Positions 1-10,800 of a stretch of DNA of 19,207 nucleotides are shown here, piece by piece. The DNA is from Spirogloea muscicola (Eukaryota > Streptophyta > Zygnematophyceae > Spirogloeales > Spirogloeaceae). Position 1 is the first letter of the stretch, and each line of letters opens with the position of its first letter. The position numbers were made by a program, and so were the translations under genes. Location of the stretch: NCBI GenBank assembly GCA_009602725.1, contig WELB01000008.1:1050720-1069926 (forward strand), written 5' to 3'. Under the pieces are notes generated by a model that saw only the letters and a list, made by a program, of their open reading frames with translations, was not told the DNA's origin and ran no database searches.

Positions 1-13
1 CGGCGGCGGCGGC

Positions 14-2518
14 ATGGGCGAGGCCGGGGCGCCGCCGCCGCCGCTGGTGCTGGTGCACGGCAGCTACCACGCGGCGTGGTGCTGGGCGCGCCACTGGATG
101 CCCCACCTGGCAGCCGCCGGCCACGACGTGCACGCCGTCAGCCTCCTCGGCCAGGTAGGTGCGCCGCCGACTGGCCGGGAACCTCTGCTGGGCGCCAGCC
201 GACGCCCTGCCGGAGCCCTCACCAAGACAGTGGCCGCGCGCGCTCGCCCAACTGGGCTAGCGACTGCAAAGTGATAGTCTCAAGCCGCCGTCGTGGGCTC
301 GTCACTGCCGAGCTCAACACTGTTGCTGCTGCTTGCATTGCCAGGGCGGGAGTGACGTCCCAGTCGGGCGCGTCGCTGGCACCCTCCAAGTACTCTCCCA
401 AAGCCCTGTCCAACACCTCGCGCCTCCGAGCAATGACCTGCCGACTTGCTGGATGCACGGGCAAACACATGAGCAGTCCAAGCCCCAAGCTCAAACCCCC
501 AGGACCCCGGCACACACAGCCAGACACGCAGCTGCAGCTCGTGCGCGGGGTGCTCGCAAGTGGTCGAGCATCAGTTGTGCAGGCCATCCAGACTTTTGAA
601 CGGGGGCGTAGAATGTGGATTGCTTGATGTGCTTTCACACAGAGTGGGGGCGTTTTGGAGATACAAGCCCTGGGCCTCCTGCCGCAAGTCTGCCGCATGC
701 CTTACTTTTCTTGCACAACTGGTGCTGCTATCTTAAAGGACTGACGTCAGAGGGCGGATGGGGCTGGCGGTTGCTTGACCGGAGCTCCGCTGGCGCCGTG
801 CTCTCTTCCAGAACAGGAGCACGCGGACTGCGTGGCGGACTTCATTGGCACCTTGCCGCGGCCGCCCGTTCTGATCGGCCATTCCTTTGGGGGCCTCATT
901 GTGCAAGCCTACCTCGCAGAGAAGGAGCAGAGTGTCGGGGACAGGACTGGTCAGCACGCCATCCTTGCCATCCTCTGCTGCAGCATTGTCAACGTCAACA
1001 TGCTATCGACATCAGGCTCCTCCGTTGCTTAGAATGGGTGTCTTAGCATATTCTTTGCACACCGTCCTGAGCGGCAATTGTGCGCAACATATCAGGAACA
1101 TCATTTCCCGTGCTGGCTGGGGCTGTCCTTGCGTGCTCCGTTCCTCCCACCGGCAACTCGTAAGCTCCGGTGCTTTTGTCAAATGACCATGGGTGGAAGA
1201 ATGGCAATCGTGAATGCGGTGCCTATTTTCAGATGATATTGCACCTGTCAACATGGACTTAGTGCATTGTATCTATGCCACTCATTACAGCTGCGGTGCA
1301 GCCTAGTGCAATCAAGGATTGCAAAGCTTCTCGATCACAAGTCCTCACTTTCTGCAGCAGGATTACAGCCTCTAGGAGTAGGCTTGATTGTGCTTGATGG
1401 TCTGAGGGGTAATGTGTTGAGGCCTGACTACTTAAGATGCCTAAAGCATCACATTAGCTCTCCCTGGCAGATCTGAGTTGATGCCTACCAACCTGTTCAA
1501 AACATCCAGCAGCCTAGAGTGTCCCTCCTTCAAGTTTGAAAGCTTTCGCCCATGCTTTCCCCCTCTCTCTCTCTTTCCCCATTGCTCTACAGGCAAGTCT
1601 CACGCCTACATTCTCTGGTCGCAGAAAGATGATCGCAAGGTTTTTCAGGGAGCGGCCACGTGAAAGTCTTCAGGTCAGTTTGACCGTACGCCTTGCACGG
1701 ATTGCCCCACTTGACTAGCAAACTTGCATTACATCTTGATTTGCCCTCTACAAGACAAACAGATGTTTGGTTGCTAAGATGATACAGCAGCGCCTGTAGA
1801 CATGACAGTGCGGGCTTCTCCAGTCATGCATTGTTGCCGCTAACAACACATTTGTTGGGCCTGGATGAGATAGATCTTCTGGAGTTTGGCAGCCAAGCGC
1901 TTTATGAGCAATGTCCCGCTATGTCGCAAGACCTTTTTCTCGCGCTCCATGCTGGACACTGAGGTTGCGAAGTAAGGTCGCTTGCAAGCCTGAGGCTAGG
2001 AGTAGGTAGTATCCTTGGAATGTCTTGTGGAACATGCCTGCTGAATTTCCTCGATTTAAAAGTCTGGCAGCCCCACCTTGTGTATTTTGTCCAGGTATCA
2101 GGACCTGATGCGAAACAGCTCCAAGCTGCCGCTCCTTGACCTCAGGCAGCTGAGCAAATCCCTCCCAGTGCGCAAGCCAGGCCGCAGCCGACCACCAATT
2201 ATGGTCCTCGGAGAATGACTTCATTGTGGTCAGCCCCAGGACTAATCTTCCAGATCTGCCTTGCCATTTATCAAAGTTCGTCACTGGCCCGTGATGCGGT
2301 TGATTATGATGCTGCGGGGTGCAGGGTTTAGGCAATCCAACTTCGCGCTGAATGACTCTGCTCATTGTGACTGGCAGGACCGTGCAGGGCTTGAAGAGAC
2401 AGCAGACTTCTTCAACACGAAAGCAGTATTGGTGCCGGATGTCGCTCACGATGTAATGCTAGACACAGGATGGAAGTGCGCTGCAAACGCTGTCCAGCAA
2501 TGGCTGATGGGCGTCTAG
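14..2518 (+). CDS. alpha/beta-hydrolase (plant esterase type), 8 exons, frame break in exon 7
   Basis: Exons: 14-154, 345-389, 817-949, 1096-1159, 1625-1673, 1874-1971, 2095-2228, 2378-2518. All introns are GT-AG and the phases agree, except inside exon 7. The product is about 268 residues. An oxyanion-type LVHGSYHAAW motif lies near residue 13 and the nucleophile elbow GHSFGG puts the catalytic Ser at 85. A conserved VPPTGNS segment follows. The Asp region (ENDFIV) is in exon 7 and the His region (VAHDVML) in exon 8. The pattern resembles uncharacterised plant hydrolases such as Arabidopsis At5g38360 (recalled, not searched); the substrate is unknown. The frame that reads PIMVLG meets TGA at 2216, while ENDFIV continues in another frame, so the gene as printed would lose its Asp and His. 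The ATG at 14 is the first one visible, but the upstream GGC codons are open, so an N-terminal extension beyond the window is possible. Confidence 0.85.
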
Positions 2519-2567
2519 AAGTGGGAGGAGTTCTTGTGCAGAGTTCCTCATCTAGGGAAGATAGGAT

Positions 2568-2572
2568 TGTAA
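2568..2572 (+). terminator. TGTAA polyadenylation signal of the hydrolase gene
   Basis: TGTAA, the usual chlorophyte poly(A) word, lies 50 nt after the TAG stop of the hydrolase gene, within a normal 3'UTR distance. This supports 2518 as the true gene end. The word is short, so the call rests on its position. Confidence 0.5.
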
Positions 2573-2750
2573 CTTTCTTTCAGCGCTTACTAGAGCTACC
2601 TGGAAGATGTTAAAGAATGGCTGGTTTGTCAGTCCAACCTGTGATTGCTGGACAGCCTCAGCTGTACTAAATTGCGTCACCGTGTTCACAGCAACGCCAC
2701 GGCCAAGACATTGGGGCATTGCAAAGCGGGCAGAAGACATGCAGCCCAGA

Positions 2751-2755
2751 TTACA
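2751..2755 (-). terminator. TGTAA polyadenylation signal of the GT92 gene
   Basis: TTACA on the plus strand reads TGTAA on the minus strand, about 67 nt beyond the TAA stop at 2822-2824. It favours ending the glycosyltransferase there rather than splicing onward. Together with the plus-strand signal at 2568 it suits two convergent genes whose transcripts end in the 2519-2821 gap. Confidence 0.45.
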
Positions 2756-2821
2756 GTGGGCCAATTGCGTTCTGGAAAAAGGGTCAGGGCTCCACGGTCG
2801 AGAACTCCAGTATTGCTGGAC

Positions 2822-5800
2822 TTACTTTGGATGCGACACAAGGATGGTCGTGTGCGTGCGTGTTTCTTTGGCTCGCTCAGCAGTGTCATAATCGCGGGCC
2901 CACCACTCAATAATCTCCTCATTCGTGTGCACCTGCAAGCTTACGATTTGTAAGCAAGCCTTGACTTGCGGGAAGCAGGCCCGAGTGAAAATTACAGAGA
3001 GTGCGCTTAACTTTGTATTTTGCGGCCTACATATTGGTAGACAGGACAGTGTCATCATGTCAGAGTCCGTTGCATTGCTTGTTAATGATGTAGTAGATGC
3101 TAAGTAGTGGGTTATTGAAATTGGAGATGAGAGCTGACTACGTCTGGGCCAGAGCGGGCTGATGAGAGAGTGGGGGACGTAAGCACCTCAGAGCAGAAAG
3201 TGCGAGCACTTTTCAGAAGGTGAAGGCCTGCATAGTGGTCATGCCTCAGCGCCGTTGTCCTGATGTGCAGCCCTCCCTCGGCAGGATCCACCACCTCATT
3301 GGACTTTGCTGCCCGCACCTGATGCATGGGAGGATGCTGGCTGGCTAAGGAAAGGACAGCAGTCTAGAGTTGCTCACTCGGGCCATTTAACATTGCCATG
3401 CTAACGAGACAAGCAGGGAGCAGAGCCCAACAGCTCCATCTGAAATACGCGCTGGCTGTGCAACAGAAGAAGGTGCAGGGCGTTTAAGAAGATGCAGAAT
3501 CGAGCCATGTGCCCAGCAATGGATGCGCAGATGAGCCTGGCATATTTTCTGTCATCTCAGAAGCTAGACCCGTACCTTGCACCTTGCATTGACAAGTAAT
3601 ACAATAATTAAGATGGTCAAGTGGCCTGCCAGTCACCTTCCGGGGGTTGATGAAGAGTTTGCGGTCCCCCCGCTTGCCAGGGCAGAGCTCAGGATCCACC
3701 TTGTCACTGCCCTCCTCGGCGCAAAAGTAGTGGGGCCATGTAAACACCATGCGCTCGACCGGCCAGCTCTCCTTGGCCTTCGGGGGCGTGCACTTGTTGG
3801 TGCTCCACCACCGCGCGCCGTGCGACAGCCATGGCTCACTCTCGTGGGCGTTGAGGATGTTTGGCAGCGGGTTGTGGGGGTCCACCCAGAGATAGTCATC
3901 CCACTCCCCCCACAGCACCCACTGGGAGTCGAATGCCGAGCGGTAGATGCAGTCGTTTAGCGCCAGCACCTGCACAGTGCCCCGAGTATTGTGCAAGTCT
4001 GTCATTATCAGTCCATGGCGTCCTGTAAACTGTGTGAGCCAGTGTGGCAGCAGCCGTGGTAGCTCTGCCAGAGCACAGAGCCCAGTGCACAGTGAAGCAC
4101 GGGGACTCGTCCAATGGCTTGATCACATGCTGAGAGCCGTGCTGTGAGGAAGAGCCCTGCGAGTGTGGCTACCTGTCCAGACTTATACAGGCCAAACTTC
4201 TCGACGCCCCTTAAGGAGGTAATGTGCAGCAGGCCTGTCTTCAGGAAGGGCTTCAGCTTGGCCAGCTGGGTGTTGTCCAGAGCTCCAGCATCGTAAGCTA
4301 TGGACTTCTCAACGCCCAGCCCTCTGTGGAACTCCATCCATTCCGCCAGCCTCTGGCCATCCACCGGCCCTCCAGTCGCATCGGAGATGGGCACCGAGCA
4401 GAATGTCAGCTTATGCCTGTACGGAGCTTCTGGCTCGAGCAGGTGAGCTGTCTTGACACCGCCCTCCTCCCTGTACAGTAACACCTCTTCGTGATCAAGC
4501 GTCGCCACCAGCTCTCCTCCCTTCTGGCCAGTTGCGCTTTCAAGTGTGCACTGCAAAATTGATGACCCTTTCAGTTGGAATTCTTTGAAGAGATCAAAGC
4601 AATGAACAGCTAGAGTTGCATACAAGCTTGCCAACCAAGCATGCATGCACAAGTTAACACACGAGCCTTCCTTGAGCGCTCAAGGTTTGACCAATTCTTG
4701 ACATGAAAGGATATTGCTGCATTGTTGGACGAGGTATATTAACTGGCAGTTTTGGTAATGGAGATGACCTGAATGATGATGACCTCATATGGCATGCGTT
4801 CCTCCTCGCCAGGGTAGAGTAGCTCCACCTTGCCAAGGATCTCCTTTCCTGAGGCTCCTCGCCAAGTGCAGTCTGATACCCTTCTGTGCTGCTTGAGAAC
4901 TGAATATATACAGCATGCATGCATCAGATGTGCAGGTCCTCGCACTGATTTGGACGTTGATGGGGCCAAGAAGAGGCTCATAGCATCACATTTTTCACTT
5001 GTTTGCAGCAGCAGAAGCATTTGCGTTTGTGAGCAGTCATAAGATCCAGTGCCAAGGTACGAAACGACCTGACTAGAACGACCTGACAATGTGGCCAGAT
5101 GGTTTGCAGTCAACACCAAGCAGAGGATGATGAGAGTCATTGTCGTCTACAGCTAAGTTAGCAGCTGATGAGCGCCCCTTAAAGGTGTGTCTCTGGCAGC
5201 CTACCAGTTGCACCAAAGCCGATGGTTGCAAATCTCTGCTTATCAATCCTGTATGCGCTGAATTGCACAAATCCGTAAGGTCCACGACCCACGAACTGGT
5301 GCTGCTTCCACTCCGCTTGCATGGGAGCAGTGCTGCAAGGGGAAAGGCTTTAAGGTGAGGACTTTGGATAGTTTTTGCAAGGCGACGGGATTGGCTACCT
5401 CAAGCGCCAGATCTTTGGGCCAGGCAGACAAACGGGCGCACCAAAAGGAGCGTGACGGACAGTATATCTCGCAAACTTTCAGTACATGAATACCGAAGCG
5501 CAGCACCCAGTGCCAGCCAATGCTGCCGTGCGCATTAATGTGCAGAAAGGTAGCGGAGTCAGGGGGATTCTCTTGGTATGACATGAAATGGAGAGAGCGG
5601 CGGTGGCATAGCCTGCAGCTCGGGCAGAAGTGGCAGACCGCAATGGAGGGCCAGAGAAGCAAACTGCTGGTCATGAGGCACACACCTCACAACATCCGCA
5701 AGCCTGGACTCGCATTCCCGGCGCATGGTGTGTTTCATCTCGTGGATGTTGAAGTGGATGGAGAGGAGCAGGTACTTGATGGCGAACAGCAAGCAGATGA

Positions 5801-5879
5801 TGAGCGAGATGGTGCCGAACTTCTTAGTCAGCCGCATCCAGAGTGGGTCCCCGACCAGCTTCTTCATGGTTGCGACCAT
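2822..5879 (-). CDS. GT92 (DUF23) family glycosyltransferase, type II membrane protein
   Basis: Exons in reading order: 5686-5879, 5205-5332, 4769-4872, 4173-4550, 3637-3969, 3187-3318, 2822-2932. All six introns are GT-AG with matching phases, giving 459 residues. A short basic cytoplasmic tail (MVATMKK) precedes one hydrophobic segment at about 22-41, as in a Golgi type II enzyme. A luminal stem region with GRGPYGFVQF (80-89) follows. The catalytic domain runs from about 189 (KLTFCSVP), through EWMEFHRGLGV and LNDC (272-275), to the metal-binding region GEWDDYLW (289-296) and a late RHDHYAG motif. GT92 enzymes transfer sugars such as galactose to glycans; plant GALS galactan synthases belong here. 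The acceptor cannot be inferred. The first Asp of the usual DxD is Glu (E290-W-D292). No frame break was found. The start is the first ATG ahead of the membrane segment. Confidence 0.85.
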
Positions 5880-6218
5880 GGCAAGAGGCGCAGACGGGCC
5901 CGCCGAGCCGGGGACGGCCGAGGCCCCCCTCCCGCAGCAGAGCGAGTCCTGCTAGTGCCTCTGAGCAGCCGTTTCCTCAGAAGGCGGGGCAGCTCGGGGC
6001 GGCCACGCTGCAGCCTGGCCCCGCGGCGCCGGCGCCGCCCGCGAGCGCCAGGGGGGCAGGTAGGGGGAAGAGGAATGCGGGGGCCAGGATCGTCGGGGTG
6101 GTCAGGGGCTCTCCTTGATGGCTTCCTTCTGCTGCTAGCGCAGGCGTCTTGTCCTGACCTGCGGCTGCTCAACAGGGGAGGGGGCTATTTGTTCTGTTTT
6201 TCTGGGCTGGCTTTTTTC
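5880..6218. other. GC-rich upstream region of the GT92 gene, no gene recognised
   Basis: This stretch lies directly 5' of the glycosyltransferase start and is strongly GC-rich, with many CCG/GGC runs. Reading frames are open on both strands, but they are Arg/Pro/Gly-rich and look like by-products of composition. It probably holds the promoter and 5'UTR of the minus-strand gene. No TATA-like motif was picked out. Confidence 0.4.
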
Positions 6219-6423
6219 CAAGTGTATCGAATGCGCCTGGCTGTCTCGCTGCAGAGGTCCATGGCCCGGGCGCTGCACCTTCGTGCCGGCAGAGCCCTCG
6301 CTGCTGCCTCTGGCTCTGGCCAGGGGACCCACTTCCAGGAGCCCAGCATCTCTGATCTGCGGCTGCTTAGCAGGGGTTACTGAGTGTCTCGTAGCAGCTT
6401 TGTTTCTGTTACTTAGCGCTTCC
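6219..6423 (+). repeat. direct repeat, copy A, with possible 54-codon coding frame
   Basis: This copy matches 6866-7080. Homology begins abruptly at CAAGTGTATCG in both copies, while the sequences upstream are unrelated. Over the first 165 bp there are 11 mismatches and no gap (93% identity). After the shared stop the match loosens but reaches TTAGCGCTTCC. The frame running to TGA at 6381-6383 reads QVYRMRLAVSLQRSM... and ends LLSRGY. In that frame 8 of the 11 differences are silent and 3 are mild (G/V, E/D, I/L), which suggests the frame is or was protein-coding. The domain is not recognised. An internal ATG at 6231 would give a 50-residue peptide. Confidence 0.7.
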
Positions 6424-6469
6424 CCTGGCCCCCTTCTCGTACTCTGTTCATTCTTTTTCGGGCTGGTTG

Positions 6470-6556
6470 TTCCAGCCCCTATTCTCAATGGGCGAGCACT
6501 TTCTTCTTTTTTCCAGCCCCTATCCTCAATGGGCGAGCCTTCTTCAATGGGCGAGC
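6470..6556 (+). repeat. short tandem repeat, 41-bp period
   Basis: Units beginning TTCCAGCCCCTAT and ending CAATGGGCGAGC start at 6470 and 6511 and differ at one base over 28 bp. A truncated third unit (CTTCAATGGGCGAGC) follows at 6542. The array lies between the two large direct-repeat copies. Pyrimidine-rich TTCTTCTTTT linkers separate the units. Confidence 0.7.
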
Positions 6557-6865
6557 CCTTCTTCTACATGTATTGAGCACCCAGTTGCCACCTGGGTCGC
6601 TGTGTGCTCAACACTCTTCAGAGCAAAACCATTGGGTTCTTCTGAAGAAGAAGTGGCACTCCCAATTTCTTTTCTAATGGGGGCAAGGGCTGCAAAAAGC
6701 CAGCCCAAAAAAGAATTGACAAAGGAAGAAAGTGCTCGCTGGAGGACTTCTTCCTTCTGTTGTCCGGTCCGGGCGACCAGGCGCGGGCTGTGCCTTTCGC
6801 CAGGCCCCTGCGGCCGGCCCCTGCGAGGCGCCTCGGGTCGAGAAGGCGCCAGCGTGGCGCTGGCG

Positions 6866-7080
6866 CAAGTGTATCGCATGCGCTTGGCCGTCTCGCTGCA
6901 GAGGTCCATGGCCCGTGCGCTGCACCTTCGTGCCGGACGAGCCCTCGCTGCTGCCTCTGGCTCTGTCCAGGGGACCCACTTCCAGGACCCTAGCCTCTCT
7001 GATTTGCGGCTGCTTAGCAGGGGTTACTGAGTGATTTGTAGCTGCTTTCTTTCTGTGTGCTTTGGTTTCTTAGCGCTTCC
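6866..7080 (+). repeat. direct repeat, copy B, with possible 54-codon coding frame
   Basis: This is the second copy of the repeat at 6219-6423, same orientation, about 650 bp away. The frame ends at the same stop codon (TGA, 7028-7030) and keeps QVYRMRLAVSL... with only three conservative replacements. The reverse-strand frames show relatively more replacements, so the plus frame is the constrained one. What lies upstream of each copy differs, so any full-length protein or exon structure is unclear. Confidence 0.7.
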
Positions 7081-7883
7081 TTAGGGCTTTTTGGCTTCGC
7101 TTTGAGAAAAAACCCCCCCACGGGCCGGCCTTTCCGACGGCGCTTAGGACCTGGTAAGTAGGAGCGGCTCTTCCGTAGGAGAAAGTAACAGCTTCTTCGA
7201 GCCAGGCGATGGCCAGGTCAAAGGCAAGCCCAGAGCGAACAGGAAGCGCTTCGAAAGGGGCGAGGCTCTGAAAAGGGGAGCCCAAAGAAGAAATAGCTCG
7301 TATGAGAATTGAGGGTGTAGACTTTCTACAATACCCATTATCCTTGTTCTGTAGCAGTATATACATGAGAGGAGGAGGCTGCGGGCGGCATGGGCAGGTC
7401 ATGCAGGTGCCCACTGAGTGACAGGTATCCAGATGCCCTTACCTAAGGAAACAACTCCACCAGTAAGCAGCAGAACGAGCCGAGAAAATGAGTGAACCGT
7501 GACCAAGAGAAACAACCCTGTGAGACTTCATAGTAAGAAAACAAAGATATGTGCAACTACTGCTGTGACAGAGGATAAACGGGCGTAGATGGACTGGATT
7601 GCTGATTCAAGTAGCTACAAGCTGATGCACTGCTAAGAAACTCTCAGAGCCAACCCACTTGAGAGAGTTCCTTCTGTTGTCGTACTTGATAGAGCCCATG
7701 GAGCTACGTGACGACTCTATGCATGTAGAACAAGTAGTCGTAATGAGCGTTGGGTGCAGCGCAGACGATTCAGATGTGCTATATCAACGTGCACCAAGTA
7801 TATAGCACAAGTACTTCAAAGAAATGGTCAAAGCACATGTTTGACAAAGTGGCTGGGGGATCCAATTTGGCATGCTCTACACG
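7081..7883. other. gene-poor spacer with organelle-like segment, then 3' flank of the S28 peptidase
   Basis: No gene is recognised. 7081-7345 has homopolymer tracts (AAAAAA followed by CCCCCCC at about 7108) and purine-rich strings unlike the flanking genes. Its open minus-strand frames (64 and 114 residues) resemble no family I know. The texture recalls GC-rich algal mitochondrial spacers, so a nuclear insertion of organelle DNA is possible but unproven. 7400-7883 looks like ordinary intergenic sequence plus the 3'UTR of the minus-strand peptidase; no TGTAA signal was found for it. Confidence 0.3.
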
Positions 7884-10800
7884 TCATAAGCTGCTCATGC
7901 TGCTAAGGGTTGGCCAGAGCCATGCGTCCATGCAACCCTCTATTAGCGAGCGTGCTCGGTAGATTGCATCTGGTCTCGAACATAAGGAGGCATCTCCTGC
8001 ACATGAAGGCATGCTAAATGTCAACAGTGCCAAGCGCCTAATCAACCATGTGATCATCACGCTCCTTAAGCCTCCGGCTTACTACTCAACAGAAGCTATC
8101 TCAGAGAACATAGAGAACCTTTGCCAGTGTTAGGTATGTATGATGCAGCAATGTTGTTCATATCATGGGCATACCAAAGGCTTGATACGGGCCTTGAGGA
8201 CATCCTCGAAGGTCAGAGCCATGTCCACAATTGCTACAAGTGATGACAAGAGCAGGTTCTGACACAGGAAGGCAAAACGGAAATAGACGTTGCAGCAATG
8301 AGCATGATCTCCATGATCAGATCATGCCTGGGAGGTGGATAATCTCCACAAAGCTACGCCAGTCCTGGGCCCCAGTTTACATTGCAGATAAAGCTTCTGG
8401 TCAAGATAAAATGTCAAGCTATGTTGTACCTGACCACCTCCGCCTGCTTCACTTGGGTGGGCTGTGGAGAGGCAAGATACCTGAGATGGAAGAGTTTTGC
8501 TTTGATGCATGGCGCCAGGGGTCTTGCGATCCATTTGTGAAAATTATGTGAGAACCTAGCAAGTAGCCCATGCCAATCAACCACTGTTGCTCAGATCATC
8601 TTCTTCTCTTTGAAAACTTTATGAGCATTTAGCATCTTCTCGTCAAGTGTAAAAAGTGCTGGCTTTGTAAAGCAGCGCACCGGCAATCTTCCTCCCACCA
8701 TAGTATGTGTTTGTAGCTTTGGCATCTGGCAACAACTTCTTCTCAAAAAGCTCATCACACATATTAGCATGATATCTGTGAAACGAGGCACATCGTCACG
8801 TATTGCTCCACATCTGGAGCATGTGCATATATATAGGCTCTACTTATGGACATATGTGGACCTTCAGCTGGTCCCTTGCCATGCTCTTTGAGTATACAGC
8901 ATGAGTAGATAGGATTGAGCATTAAGTATGCAGCATGAGTAGACAGGATTGAGAAACAAGTAAAATAGGACAATCTGTTGATGAGAAAGTCAGGGTAAGA
9001 GGTAGCAGACTGACGTGAAGTTTATGGAGGCCGAACGGAGCGGTTCCTCCTCTGGAGCAGTCTGAAAGAAGCCAAATTCTGTGCATGTTTGATACCACCA
9101 TTGTCTTCCAGCTGCCAGCTCAGGATGTGCCGCAAAGGCTTCATCATATGTCATGACATTCTCATGCCAGTGATAGGTACTGGCTTTATCACTGCACTGC
9201 AATTGTGCCTTACCACGACACACGCATATAATAAGATCTATGTGAGGCACCCAAGTCTGACGAACTCAAAGCTGAGGAGCATGCAAGTATATCATCCATT
9301 GACCGCGTACTGTCACTCACAGCTGGCAGGTAATGGCGTGACATTGCTGAGGAACTCTCGGGTGTAGGTGAAAGGGTCAACACCAAATCGGCTGTAGAAG
9401 AAGCTATTTACATATGCTGCAAACTCCTCCTGCAAGACAGACCAACCTCGTCCGCTATTCAATGCAAATGCAATGTTGCCAACATGACAGGACAGTCTTG
9501 CTACCAGGGTTGTGTAAGCTTGTAAGAATACAGTGCCATTTCTGCAGACATTGAGAAGGTCTTCAGAGCACCTGTAATGTAATAATAAGGATGATTTTAA
9601 GCACGTCTCATTCCTTGACTTGTTTGATGACCAAGCTTACCATGAGATCAAAACCAGCTCGGCTTGCAGCAACCAGTGGGCCACACAGTACACTTGGGTG
9701 ACCATATTGCATCTGCAATCTTGACATTAATCAGATCCAACTCAATAGGATAATCCGTGCCAGGCAGATGTGAATGGTACTCAAGCCCGCACTCACACAA
9801 GGTCAGCCACAGAGGCATTGGTAAGTTTCACATCAACCTCGCTGACACTGTTGCACATCGTGACCCACCGCAAGAGCTGCAGCGTCGGCAAGCAAGTACA
9901 GGAAGTCCTCGTTATTTGCCACCTGCAATTTGTGCTGATGTGCGTAAAAAATGCAGAGGTATCGCCAAGGTAGGTAACAGCAAGACTGCTTGCTACTGGC
10001 AAACAGCGGCAGCTATAGTAAGCGAAGTTGCAGTTTCATTGTCAGGTGCAAATAAGGACTTGCCTGCTGGGCCCCAAATAATTCCTTGACTGCTGTCTCA
10101 TCCTTTGCTAGGCCATGCTCCACCAAGTCTGTGACCCTCCTCAAAGCAGCTGCACATTGAGGTCCAGCAGACCGAGCAACCTGCAGGGACGACAGTGTGT
10201 AAGGGTTGTGCCTGCACAGACTAGCACAGCACAGGTCAATATTTCCTGAAAGCATATAATTCAAGGACAGCATGGTGATGTGGCCGAATAATTATAAGCT
10301 CCACAAGCCTCAAGTTGCAGCCAAACATCCAAGCTGACAGTAACGTGGTCTTGCAGCTGTGCGTAGGTAAGCCTGCACAGGACCAAGGCAAAAAGAAGGA
10401 GCTTTGTCCTCGCGTGCAATAGTTACCTGCATGTCAAATGCTGTGTAGTTGACAATGGCATGTACGACAGCCGAGCTCGCCAGGCTTCCAAGTGTGAGAT
10501 GAGGAAACTTGAGCCTGAACCAGGCACTCAAAGCCCCTGGATAGGAGACGCCTATTACGAACCACGGATTGTCTCCTGAATATCTAGTGCGATTATAACG
10601 CCTGTTGATGGAACCCTGCACCATCATTCCCTCAAAGGTCAGGCATTACTTGACCAGTATCATGGGCATGGGTCCAGCTCTCACTCTCTTACTGCGGCAG
10701 CCTCCATGTACAGACAGCTGTGTCTTGCCTGATAAAAGTGGCGGAAGGTGGCCAAGTCGAAGATGGCCTGCTTGGATGAAAGATAACGCAGATTCTCAGT

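Noticed and set aside
2552-2763. Possible extra terminal exon of the GT92 gene
   Set aside because: A donor at 2825 and an acceptor near 2780 would extend the protein in frame. The exon already ends at an in-frame TAA with a TGTAA signal behind it, and the added residues match nothing in GT92.
5520-6383. Longest plus-strand open frame in the left half (287 codons)
   Set aside because: Most of it runs antisense to GT92 exon 1 and through GC-rich upstream sequence. Only its last 54 codons, inside the direct repeat, show any sign of coding constraint.
7750-7962. Plus-strand ORF of 70 codons near the S28 3' end
   Set aside because: It overlaps the terminal S28 exon on the other strand and has no family signature.
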